Below, piece after piece: positions 1-7,969 of a stretch of 8,202 nucleotides of DNA (its first letter is position 1; each line of letters begins with the position of its first letter). Source of the stretch: Erythrobacter sp. UBA2510 (lineage in GTDB: Bacteria; Pseudomonadota; Alphaproteobacteria; Sphingomonadales; Sphingomonadaceae); contig DDNW01000170.1 of NCBI GenBank assembly GCA_002341345.1, positions 468 to 8,669 on the forward strand, read 5' to 3'. The notes beneath the pieces were generated by a model. The model was given only the letters and a program-made list of their open reading frames with translations. It made no database searches and was not told the DNA's origin. The position numbers were made by a program, and so were the translations under genes.

Positions 1-1361
<1,361 letters not shown>

Positions 1362-1367
1362 TTGCGG

Positions 1368-1373
1368 TCCTTC
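1368..1373 (-). promoter_or_regulatory. Ribosome binding site of typA
   Basis: On the minus strand GAAGGA lies six bases before the ATG at 1361. This near-consensus Shine-Dalgarno sequence fixes the typA start, which also agrees with the family N-terminus ([20 protein letters not shown], matching MIEKLRNIAII in E. coli). Confidence 0.8.
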
Positions 1374-1402
1374 GGGGTAAGCGTTCAAGAATTACGGAGG
1401 CT

Positions 1403-1430
1403 TTTCGCAAGTGCGAAATCGAGGCGCCTC
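1403..1430. repeat. Inverted repeat plus adjacent palindrome in the typA leader
   Basis: TTTCGCA (1403-1409) and TGCGAAA (1412-1418) are exact reverse complements separated by two bases. Two bases further on is the perfect 10-base palindrome GAGGCGCCTC (1421-1430). They lie 42-69 bases upstream of the typA ATG on the minus strand. They could be an operator or a leader-RNA structure; the sequence alone does not decide. Confidence is for the structure, not the function. Confidence 0.6.
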
Positions 1431-1528
1431 TACAGAAGAGGACGCCTGGCTGCAAGCCGCAATTGGCGCGAGTAAGCGCGGTTATGCCCGGCAGTTAAGC
1501 CGCTGCGCCCGGTATGGTGTTGCCCGAA

Positions 1529-1580
1529 AGTAACACGCCTGGTTGCAAACGCAACCAACCGTTCATCTGCGATTGTTACT
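1529..1580. repeat. Nested inverted repeats upstream of the TonB receptor
   Basis: Inner arms GGTTGC (1541-1546) and GCAACC (1551-1556) flank AAAC. Outer arms AGTAACA (1529-1535) and TGTTACT (1574-1580) are also exact reverse complements, 38 bases apart. A third GGTTGC sits at 1627-1632, on the other side of the AT-rich patch. The arrangement resembles an operator for the receptor gene. However, arms of 6-7 bases can arise by chance in a few hundred bases, so the role is tentative. Confidence 0.4.
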
Positions 1581-1603
1581 GATGCACCGGGTAAATAGCT
1601 CAC

Positions 1604-1613
1604 TATATATAGA
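1604..1613 (+). promoter_or_regulatory. AT-rich patch, possible -10 region of the TonB receptor
   Basis: TATATATAGA contains two overlapping -10-like hexamers (TATATA at 1604, TATAGA at 1608) in otherwise GC-rich DNA, 72-82 bases before the receptor ATG. No good -35 lies 16-18 bases upstream: TTGTTA at 1573-1578 is about 25 bases away. The call rests only on local composition and position. Confidence 0.3.
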
Positions 1614-1666
1614 CCATAAAATAACCGGTTGCCGATAGTGGCCTTAGTTCAGGACCTGGGCGACGC

Positions 1667-1680
1667 GGAGGAGAGGAGAG
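1667..1680 (+). promoter_or_regulatory. Ribosome binding site of the TonB receptor
   Basis: The purine run GGAGGAGAGGAGAG ends five bases before ATG 1686, with the best-placed AGGAG (1674-1678) seven bases away. It decides for this ATG over the upstream in-frame TTG at 1629, which would put 19 extra residues, several of them acidic, before the signal peptide. Confidence 0.8.
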
Positions 1681-1685
1681 AGTTC

Positions 1686-4345
1686 ATGTCGAAATGTGCT
1701 TCGGGCGCAGCCCGCATCGTTCGCGCTTCGCTGTGTGGCGTTGCCATGGCCGCGCTGAGCGTATCTTACGCCGCCGCGGCGCAGGATAACAGCGCGGCTA
1801 CCCAGGATAGTGCCGACGACCTCGCCACTGGCAATGCCATCATCGTCACCGCGACCAAGCGCGAGCAGACGCTGCAGGAAACGCCCGTGGCTGTCAGCGT
1901 GACCAGCGCCGAGACACTCGAGCGCGAGCAGATTCGCGATCTCAAGGACTTGCAGGCCGTGGTCCCATCGCTGCGCGTTGGCCAGCTGCAAAGCTCCACG
2001 GCGACCAATTTCATCATCCGCGGCTTCGGCAATGGCGCAAACAATGCCGGTATCGAACCTTCGGTCGGTGTGTTTATCGACGGCGTCTATCGCTCGCGCA
2101 CCGCCTCGCAGGTCGGCGACCTGCCCGACGTCCAGCGCATCGAGGTGCTGCGCGGGCCGCAGTCGACCCTGTTCGGCAAGAACGCATCGGCCGGCGTCAT
2201 CTCGATCGTCACCAACGAACCCTCGTTCCGCCTGAAGGGCGGGGCAGAACTGTCCATGGCAATTACGATGCGATCGTCGCCAAGGGTTTCTTTTCTGGGC
2301 CGGTTTCCGACACCGTGGCGCTGGGCATCGCGGCGGGGATCAACAAGCGCGACGGTTTTGCCGAGGACGTGACCGCGGGCGGAGAAACCAACAGCCGCGA
2401 CCGCTGGTTCGTGCGCGGTCAGGCGCTGTTCGATAATGACGATGATCTGAAGATTCGCGTGATCGCCGATTACGACAAGATCGACGAAAATTGCTGCGCC
2501 GTGGTGAATGTCCAGCCTTCCGCCTTTACGCAGGCAATCCAGTTCATTGGCGGGCAGACCAACGACCCGACCGACCCCTTCGCCGACCTGGTCTACAACA
2601 ATTTTCCCTCGACCAACGAGCTGGAAAACTACGGTATTTCGGGCCAGATCGATTACGATCTGGGCGCGGTGGAGCTGACCTCGATCACGGCCTACCGCCG
2701 GACCCGTGGCGACTTTGCGCAGGATGTCGACTTCACCTCGGCCGACCTGCTCGAACGGTTCAATGACCAGCGCTTCGACACCTTCACACAGGAATTGCGC
2801 GCTACCGGCCAGTTCGGCCCGGTGACCGCGCTGGCGGGCGTCTATTATTTTGACGAGGTCGTGGTCGAGGACCAGCAGGTCCTCTATGGCTCCGACTTCC
2901 GCAATTTCGCCGATGTGCTGTTGCAGACCCAACTGGGCCAGCCGCTGACCGCCGCCGAGCAGATCATCGGCACGCTCTATTTCAATCCGGCGCAATATGT
3001 CGGGCAGTTCTTCATGCCCGGCTTTGCCGAGGACGGCAGTTTCCGGCTCGAGAACGACGCGCTGTCGTTCTTCGCGCAGTTTGATGTCGAACTCACGGAC
3101 GGGCTGACCCTGACGCTGGGCGGCAATTACACGATGGACCACAAGACCGGTTCGACCGATTATGCGTCCTATGACGTGTTCTCCGCCGTCGACCTGGTCG
3201 ATGCGGGCGAGCGGCTGGCCTATGTCGCACAGGCCGTGGGTGCGGCGCTGGGCCAGACGACGCCTGCCGACTTCACCCAGATCGGAACCTTCGCGGTGAC
3301 CAATCAGGCGCAATTCGGCCAGTTCCTCGTCGATGCGGCGACCTTCGCGGCCGCGACCGAACTGCCCGCCAGCCTCAACCCGCTGCTGATCGGGCAGGAC
3401 CTGCAGAACTTCCCACCCTTCATCAACATCCCGAACTCGATCGAGAGCGGGAAGACCGATGACGAGAACTTCTCCTACACGATCCGGCTCGCCTACGACA
3501 TCAACCCCGATCTTAACGTCTATGCCAGCTATGCGACCGGTTTCAAGGCGAGCTCCTTCGCGCTCAGCCGCGACAGCCGCCCGCTGGCAAGCGACATTCC
3601 CGCGCTGGTCGGTGCGGGGCTGGGCGTCAACAACCTGACTGCGGGCAGCCGCTTTGCCGGCCCTGAGGAATCGACGGTGATCGAAATCGGGCTGAAGGGT
3701 GACTGGGGCCGCTATTCGGCTAACCTCACCGGCTTCCGGCAGGATATCGACGGTTTCCAGTCGAACATTTTCACCGGCACCGGCTTCATCCTGTCGAATG
3801 CGGGCAAGCAGCGGACCTACGGCATCGAGTTCGAGGGCGTGGCCAATCCGATCGACCCGCTGACGCTGAACCTGGCCGTGACCTGGCTCGACCCGTCATA
3901 TGTCAGCTTCCCGCTGTCCTCGATCGGTGACCTTTCGGGCCGGACCCCGGCGGGCATTCCGGAGTGGAACCTGGTGCTGGGCGCGCAGTGGGACCAGCCG
4001 CGCGCCAATGGCGACCGGGTGATCGCCCGCACAACCTACAATTACGAATCCGAAGTCGAAATCGTCGATGGCCTGCCCGGCTTCCTCGATCCGACGCTGG
4101 CCGATGGCGGTCAGGCGCTGGCGCTGGCCGCCTCGGGCCAGTTCATGCGCGAGGTGAACGAGCTGTCCGCCTCGCTCACCTATGTGCTGACCGATCAGGG
4201 CGTGGAACTGAGCGTGTGGGGCTGCAACCTTACCAACGACCGCTATTTCAACTCGCTGTTCGACAGCCCGGCGCAGCCGGAATCGATCTCGGCCTATCTC
4301 AACCAGCCGCGTACCTATGGCGTCGCCGCACGAGTCCGCTTCTGA
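1686..4345 (+). pseudogene. TonB-dependent outer-membrane receptor, disrupted by a -1 frameshift
   Basis: TonB-dependent receptors import scarce ligands (ferric siderophores, haem, vitamins, glycans) across the outer membrane using TonB-ExbBD energy. The substrate cannot be read here. From ATG 1686: a Sec signal peptide (hydrophobic stretch about 14-32, likely cleavage after AAAA, residue 32); TonB box around residues 51-57 (AIIVTAT); plug domain about 60-185 with IIRGFGN, VGVFIDGVY, RIEVLRGPQ (151-159) and STLFGKNASAGVISIVT (160-176). Frame 0 then runs into unrelated sequence and stops at 2372 (228 residues). The barrel continues in another frame from 2258 (GNYDAIVAKGFFSGPVSD) to the stop at 4343-4345. 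It ends in strand-like sequence with the expected terminal aromatic residue (TYGVAARVRF). Restoring one base gives about 886 residues, normal for sphingomonad receptors. The barrel is otherwise intact, so the lesion is either recent or a sequencing/assembly error. A terminator follows directly; no FecI/FecR-type regulator is adjacent. Confidence 0.88.
2253..2260 (+). other. Frameshift site in the TonB receptor
   Basis: Before this point the frame starting at 1686 reads FRLKGGAELS, ending with TCC at 2253-2255. The receptor-like reading resumes with GGC at 2258 (GNYDAIVAKG). The two bases AT at 2256-2257 look like the remains of a TAT codon, since an aromatic residue fits the usual SYGNY pattern at this plug-barrel junction. 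A single lost T explains everything. There is no homopolymer run or slippery heptamer exactly here. Confidence 0.85.
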
Positions 4346-4373
4346 GAACCGGCATCAGAATAACGGGAGGGGG

Positions 4374-4396
4374 AAGGGGGCTGCGGCCCCCTTTTT
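4374..4396 (+). terminator. Rho-independent terminator after the TonB receptor
   Basis: Arms AAGGGGGC (4374-4381) and GCCCCCTT (4386-4393) pair perfectly around the loop TGCG (4382-4385). The T run at 4392-4396 completes an intrinsic terminator, 28 bases after the receptor stop codon. It separates the receptor from the DUF805 genes, which therefore need their own promoter. Confidence 0.9.
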
Positions 4397-4424
4397 CTTG
4401 CCAATCGCCCCTAAAAATGGTGCC

Positions 4425-4472
4425 ATGTCTAACAGAAAGCTTTGGCAGAAGGCTTTGGAAGAGGGGGTTTGA
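4425..4472 (+). other. Possible 15-codon leader ORF before the first DUF805 gene
   Basis: An ATG at 4425 opens MSNRKLWQKALEEGV, and its TGA (4470-4472) ends one base before the DUF805 ATG at 4474. The Shine-Dalgarno of the DUF805 gene lies inside this small ORF, so translation of it could influence initiation downstream. It has no good ribosome binding site of its own and matches no family I know, so it may well be chance. Confidence 0.15.
4439..4464 (+). repeat. Two 13-base tandem repeat units at the DUF805 ribosome binding site
   Basis: GCTTTGGCAGAAG (4439-4451) is followed immediately by GCTTTGGAAGAGG (4452-4464), with 11 of 13 bases identical. The second unit contains most of the Shine-Dalgarno GGAAGAGGGGG (4457-4467) that serves ATG 4474. 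Confidence 0.5.
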
Positions 4473-4473
4473 C

Positions 4474-4860
4474 ATGGAATGGATGTTGTTGCCGATTAAG
4501 CGATACGCCGATTTTTCGGGGCGTTCGCGGCGCAAGGAATACTGGATGTTCCTGCTCGGCGTGATCATCGTCGCGGTGGTTCTGGGTCTGATCGAAGGTG
4601 CGCTTGGCATTGGCGGATCTGTCGGAGGCATTTACGGTCCGCTATCGCTGATCTTCCTGATCGCTGTAATCATTCCCGGCATCGCGGTGCAGGTGCGACG
4701 CTTCCATGATCAGGACAAGAGCGGGTGGTTCGTGCTGCTCAGCCTCATTCCTTTCGTCGGCGGGCTGGTCGTGCTGGTGTTCATGCTGCTGGAAGGGACC
4801 AAGGGGCCGAACCGCTTTGGGGCCGATCCCAAGGGCGCGGGTGCCGAAGTCTTCGAATAA
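4474..4860 (+). CDS. DUF805 family inner-membrane protein (first of tandem pair)
   Basis: Small integral membrane protein of 128 residues in the DUF805 (YhaH/YhaI-type) family. Its biochemical function is unknown. It opens with the family signature MEWMLLPIKRYADFSGRSRRKEYWMF (F-S-G-R-S-R-R-K-E-Y-W core at 14-24). Three hydrophobic segments follow at about 25-46, 55-73 and 85-106. Between the second and third is the conserved cytoplasmic-type motif VRRFHDQDKSGW (74-85), and after the third comes EGTKGPNRFGADPK (107-120), the usual family C-terminus. The ATG at 4474 is preceded by GAGGGGG six bases upstream. An in-frame ATG at 4417 would add 19 residues not expected for the family and lacks a ribosome binding site. 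It is followed after 76 bases by a paralogue in the same direction, probably as an operon. Family assignment is secure; role unassigned. Confidence 0.95.
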   Translation: MEWMLLPIKRYADFSGRSRRKEYWMFLLGVIIVAVVLGLIEGALGIGGSVGGIYGPLSLIFLIAVIIPGIAVQVRRFHDQDKSGWFVLLSLIPFVGGLVVLVFMLLEGTKGPNRFGADPKGAGAEVFE

Positions 4861-4903
4861 AACCGTCTTATAACCGCCTCTTAACGGGCGTCTGGCACAC
4901 GGA

Positions 4904-4920
4904 CGCGGCAAACTGCCGCG
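4904..4920 (+). repeat. Intercistronic hairpin between the DUF805 genes
   Basis: CGCGGCA (4904-4910) and TGCCGCG (4914-4920) are perfect reverse complements around the loop AAC. The structure ends two bases before the AAAGGGG ribosome binding site of the second DUF805 gene. There is no T run after it, so it is not an intrinsic terminator. It could protect or process the transcript or modulate initiation of the downstream gene. Confidence 0.6.
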
Positions 4921-4936
4921 CGAAAGGGGCTGGCTG

Positions 4937-5428
4937 ATGGAATGGATGTTGCTGCCGTTCAGGCGCTATTTTGATTTTTCGGGCCGGTCGCGGCGGATGG
5001 AATTCTGGATGTTCCAGTTGCTCAACATGATCGTCACGATCGTGCTGATGCTGATTACCTTTTCCGGTATGCCATGGAGCGAGTTCAGCGAGCGGGCGAG
5101 CGTCACCATCGCACCCGAGCCGACGCCTGCGGAGGCCTTCGCGATGTTCGGCCCGATGTTCTGGGTCGGCATGGGCCTCGCGGTCCTGTGGGGGCTGGCG
5201 ATTTTCATCCCCAGTATCGCCGTGACCGTCCGGCGGCTGCATGACCGGGACATGTCGGGCTGGTGGTATGGTGGCCTGTTGATTGCCGGTCTTATTCCGA
5301 TCGTGAACATTATCGCCATGATCGGCTGGCTGGTCCTGCTGGTGATCTTGTTCCTGCCCGGCACCGATGGACCGAACCGCTATGGGCCGGACCCGAAGGA
5401 CCCGTCGCAGGCGAGCGTCTTTAGCTGA
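4937..5428 (+). CDS. DUF805 family inner-membrane protein (second of tandem pair)
   Basis: Paralogue of the preceding gene, 163 residues, function unknown. It shares the opening MEWMLLPFRRYFDFSGRSRR (1-20) followed by MEFWMF, then VRRLHDRDMSGWW (98-110) and the C-terminal PGTDGPNRYGPDPKDP (141-156). Hydrophobic segments lie at about 27-44, 74-97, 111-124 and 126-140. The main difference from its neighbour is an extra Pro/Glu-rich loop between the first two segments (about 45-72, including SERASVTIAPEPTPAEAF), probably on the periplasmic side. Start: ATG 4937 with AAAGGGG seven bases upstream. It is probably co-transcribed with the first copy. The stop at 5426-5428 lies nine bases from the stop of the convergent ABC permease gene, and no terminator is visible between them. 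Confidence 0.95.
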   Translation: MEWMLLPFRRYFDFSGRSRRMEFWMFQLLNMIVTIVLMLITFSGMPWSEFSERASVTIAPEPTPAEAFAMFGPMFWVGMGLAVLWGLAIFIPSIAVTVRRLHDRDMSGWWYGGLLIAGLIPIVNIIAMIGWLVLLVILFLPGTDGPNRYGPDPKDPSQASVFS

Positions 5429-5437
5429 TCTATCGCG

Positions 5438-7969
5438 CTAGAGACTGCGCAGCACGCTCGCGGGGCGGGCGCGCAACAGCGGCAGCGATGCGCCGACCGC
5501 AAAGCCGAGCACCAGCACGAGGCCTGCGCCGAGTACGCCGAGGATACGCGGCCAGTCGGGCAGCCAGTCGAACTCGAACAGCTGTACGATAACCAGCCAG
5601 CCGAGCGCAGTGCCGATGGCCAGCGCCACGCCCGCCAGCACTATCGCCAGCAGAAGGAACTCGAACAGCTGCAGGCCGAGCAATTGCCCCCGGCTCGCGC
5701 CGAGAACGCGCAGGATCACCGTGTCATACAGCCGTGCGGCGCGCGCTGCGGCAATCGCGCCCAGCAACACGGCAATGCCCGCCAGCACCGCAACCGAGGC
5801 GGCGGCGAGGATCGCCAGCGCCACCTGATCGAGGATGGTGCGTGCCTCCTCCAAAATCGGCCCGACCTCGATTACCGAGCTCGACGGGAAGGTCCGCACC
5901 AATGAGCGCAACAGTCCAGGCGCACTCGCGCCTTCGGGCAGGCTGATCGTTGCCGCGACATTGTGCGGCACGTCGGCCAGCGCATTGGGCGAAAAGACCA
6001 GCACGTAATTGAAGCCGAGGCTTTCCCAGTCGATCCGGCGGATGCTGGCAACGCGCGCGCTCCGCTCGGTCCCGAGCACGCCGATCGTGATATAATCGCC
6101 GACCGCGATGTCCGCCGCGTTGGCCAGTTCCTCGTCGACCGAGACCAGCGGTTCGCCGCGATAAAGTTCGGGCCACCATTCGCCCTCGACCAGCACATTG
6201 CCGCCGGGCAGATCGGTGGCATAGGTCAGTCCGCGTTCGCCGCGCAGGGCCCATGCGCCCTCGGGCAGCTCCTCCAGCTCCGACACGCGGATCATGGCGT
6301 CCTGCGGGCCATAGGCGAGGACGCTGCCGCGCATCGTCGGTACGGTCTCGACCGTGGAGCCGCCTGCTTCCTGCCCCACGAGGTCGAGAAATTCCGCCAC
6401 ACCGTCGCGCGGGATGTCGAGCACGAAGTAATCGGGGGCGCGGTCCGGGACCGAGCGACGGATGTTGTTCTCTAGGCTGGTCTGTACAGCGGCGAGCAGC
6501 ACGAAGGCGGCGAGGCCAAATCCCAGCGCCGTCACCAGCGCGCCCGTCGCTGCGCCGGGGCGGTGGAGGTTGCCCAGCGCGAGGCGCAGCACCGGGCTGG
6601 AGGGACTCGGCACCTTGGCAGCCATATGCCGGATCGCGAGGCCAAGCACGCTCAGCAGGCCAAGCATGCCCGCCGCTCCGGCCAGGAACAGCGCGGAGAG
6701 GCCCGGATTGCGCGATCCCAGCAGCGCCAGCGCGACGATGGCGGCAATGCCGAGCGCAACCGGCACCAGCGCGCCGCGCCATTTGCGGGTCAGCGGCGAG
6801 ACGCGGCTTCTCATCAGCGCCATGGCCGGGAAGCTGCGCGCGCGCGCGATGGGCGGGGCGGCGAAGATCAGCGCGACCAGCAGGCCGAAGGCCGCGGCAC
6901 GCAGCAGCGCCAGCGGATCGAAGACGAAGCCCGTCTCGACCGGCAGCAGCGAGCCTAATGCGCCCGCCAGAACGGGTGTCACCAGCAGCCCGACGATCAG
7001 CCCCAGCGTCGAACCGGCCAGCGCGGCCGCGCCGATTTGCAACGCGTATATTCGGGCGATCCCGGTGCTCGTCGCGCCGAGAATCTTGAGCGTGGCAATC
7101 GAATTGCGACGGGCCTCCAGATCGGAACTTACCCCGCCGCCGATGCCGATCCCGGCGATCACCAGCGCGGCAAGGCCGACCAGCGTCAGGAACTCGCCCA
7201 TGCGCGACACGAAGCGGTCCGCGCCGGGAGAAGCGCGGGTGCTGGTGCGGATATCCAACCCCGCCTCGGGGAAGGCATCCTCGATGATCTCCTCGATCTC
7301 GTCCGGATCGTCATTGCCGGTGAAGGCGACGCGGGTTTTTGATTCGTACATGGCGCCCGGCAGCGTCAGCCCGGCGGCCTCGGGGAAATCGTAGGGGACA
7401 ATGATCGTCTGGCCGAGCTGAAACCCTTCGGAGAGACGGTCAGGCTCATCGGCGATGATGCCGCCGACGGTCAGTTCTCCGCGCCCCACGGTAAAGCTGT
7501 CGCCCACCGCCAGGTCGAGCCGCTCGGCCGCGCCCTGCGCGATCCACGCGCTGCCCTCGGGCGGAGCCCCGGCGTTCTCGCCCGAGGCCAGCGTCAGCGT
7601 GCCGTACATCGGCCAGTTGTCGGCGACCGCCTTCAGCTCGACCGGCGAGGCGGTCTCCTCGGTGCTCGCCATGGCCTGCATCCGGTAGCCGGGCGAAAGC
7701 GTGCCGTACTGGCCTAGGAAGGCCATCTCTTCCTCGTTCAGCGGACGCTGCCAGACCTCGACCTCGAGATCGCCGCCGAGGATCACCTGCCCTTGCGATT
7801 GCAACTCGTTCTGGATCGCGGCAGTCAATGTACCAATGGCCGACAGGGCCCCGACGCCGAGGAACAGGCAGACCAGCAGCAGCCTCAGGCCGCGGAAACG
7901 ACCATTGAGGTCGCGCCGGGCGATGCGCCAGGCGGCGCTCCACGAGAGTGCGTCTTGCGCGGCTCTCAT
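5438..7969 (-). CDS. ABC transporter permease, FtsX/MacB type (YbbP-like)
   Basis: Large inner-membrane permease of 843 residues from the YbbP/LolC-FtsX-MacB superfamily (type VII ABC), which moves or extracts hydrophobic substrates or works mechanically across the periplasm. Layout: cytoplasmic N-terminus with AWRIARRDLNGRF (13-25); TM about 29-51; first periplasmic domain about 52-255, including GGDLEVEV and NWPMYGTL (119-126), the latter resembling the PMYGDL segment of E. coli YbbP; first FtsX core about 258-378 with RRNSIATLKILGAT (287-300); two central TM segments about 400-447; TM about 472-496; second periplasmic domain about 497-710; second FtsX core about 712-835 with YDTVILRVLGASR (748-760); C-terminus ARPASVLRSL. 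The duplicated FtsX arrangement and roughly ten TM segments match YbbP. The ATG overlaps the stop of the ATPase gene. In many proteobacteria this pair lies beside a TesA-type lipase/esterase, which would be just outside the window; that part is inference. The substrate is not determinable here. Confidence 0.93.
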   Translation of the reverse strand: MRAAQDALSWSAAWRIARRDLNGRFRGLRLLLVCLFLGVGALSAIGTLTAAIQNELQSQGQVILGGDLEVEVWQRPLNEEEMAFLGQYGTLSPGYRMQAMASTEETASPVELKAVADNWPMYGTLTLASGENAGAPPEGSAWIAQGAAERLDLAVGDSFTVGRGELTVGGIIADEPDRLSEGFQLGQTIIVPYDFPEAAGLTLPGAMYESKTRVAFTGNDDPDEIEEIIEDAFPEAGLDIRTSTRASPGADRFVSRMGEFLTLVGLAALVIAGIGIGGGVSSDLEARRNSIATLKILGATSTGIARIYALQIGAAALAGSTLGLIVGLLVTPVLAGALGSLLPVETGFVFDPLALLRAAAFGLLVALIFAAPPIARARSFPAMALMRSRVSPLTRKWRGALVPVALGIAAIVALALLGSRNPGLSALFLAGAAGMLGLLSVLGLAIRHMAAKVPSPSSPVLRLALGNLHRPGAATGALVTALGFGLAAFVLLAAVQTSLENNIRRSVPDRAPDYFVLDIPRDGVAEFLDLVGQEAGGSTVETVPTMRGSVLAYGPQDAMIRVSELEELPEGAWALRGERGLTYATDLPGGNVLVEGEWWPELYRGEPLVSVDEELANAADIAVGDYITIGVLGTERSARVASIRRIDWESLGFNYVLVFSPNALADVPHNVAATISLPEGASAPGLLRSLVRTFPSSSVIEVGPILEEARTILDQVALAILAAASVAVLAGIAVLLGAIAAARAARLYDTVILRVLGASRGQLLGLQLFEFLLLAIVLAGVALAIGTALGWLVIVQLFEFDWLPDWPRILGVLGAGLVLVLGFAVGASLPLLRARPASVLRSL

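Larger units (their letters stand above)
1362..1685. promoter_or_regulatory. Divergent intergenic control region, typA / TonB receptor
   Basis: These 324 bases contain no believable gene and must hold the promoters for typA (leftward) and the receptor (rightward). Visible content: the inverted repeat TTTCGCA-AG-TGCGAAA (1403-1418); the palindrome GAGGCGCCTC (1421-1430); the inverted repeat GGTTGC-AAAC-GCAACC (1541-1556), nested inside AGTAACA (1529-1535) and TGTTACT (1574-1580); an AT-rich patch TATATATAGA (1604-1613); a further GGTTGC (1627-1632); and the purine-rich Shine-Dalgarno for the receptor. I could not place a -35/-10 pair with normal spacing for either gene, so exact promoters are not called. 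Confidence 0.6.

Noticed and set aside
1573..1613. TTGTTA ... TATATA as a sigma-70 promoter for the receptor
   Set aside because: The spacing is about 25 bases instead of 16-18, so only the AT-rich patch is kept as a weak feature.
1629..1685. Upstream TTG start for the TonB receptor
   Set aside because: It would add 19 residues ahead of a normal signal peptide. ATG 1686 has a strong Shine-Dalgarno sequence.
2250..2300. Programmed -1 frameshifting to express the full receptor
   Set aside because: No slippery heptamer or obvious downstream stem at the shift point, and TonB receptors are not known to use recoding. A lost base is the simpler explanation.
2087..3313. 408-codon open frame on the minus strand opposite the TonB receptor
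   Set aside because: It is antisense to a frame with clear receptor motifs, has low-complexity composition, no recognisable domain and no ribosome binding site I can see. It is a codon-bias shadow.
4417..4473. Upstream in-frame ATG for the first DUF805 protein
   Set aside because: No ribosome binding site, and the 19 added residues do not fit the family. MEWMLLP at 4474 is the shared start of both paralogues.
5724..7394. Long open frames on both strands overlapping the ABC permease (for example 5724-6782 minus, 6462-7394 plus)
   Set aside because: All are shifted or antisense readings of a single FtsX-type permease frame, with Arg/Ala/Pro-rich nonsense translations.
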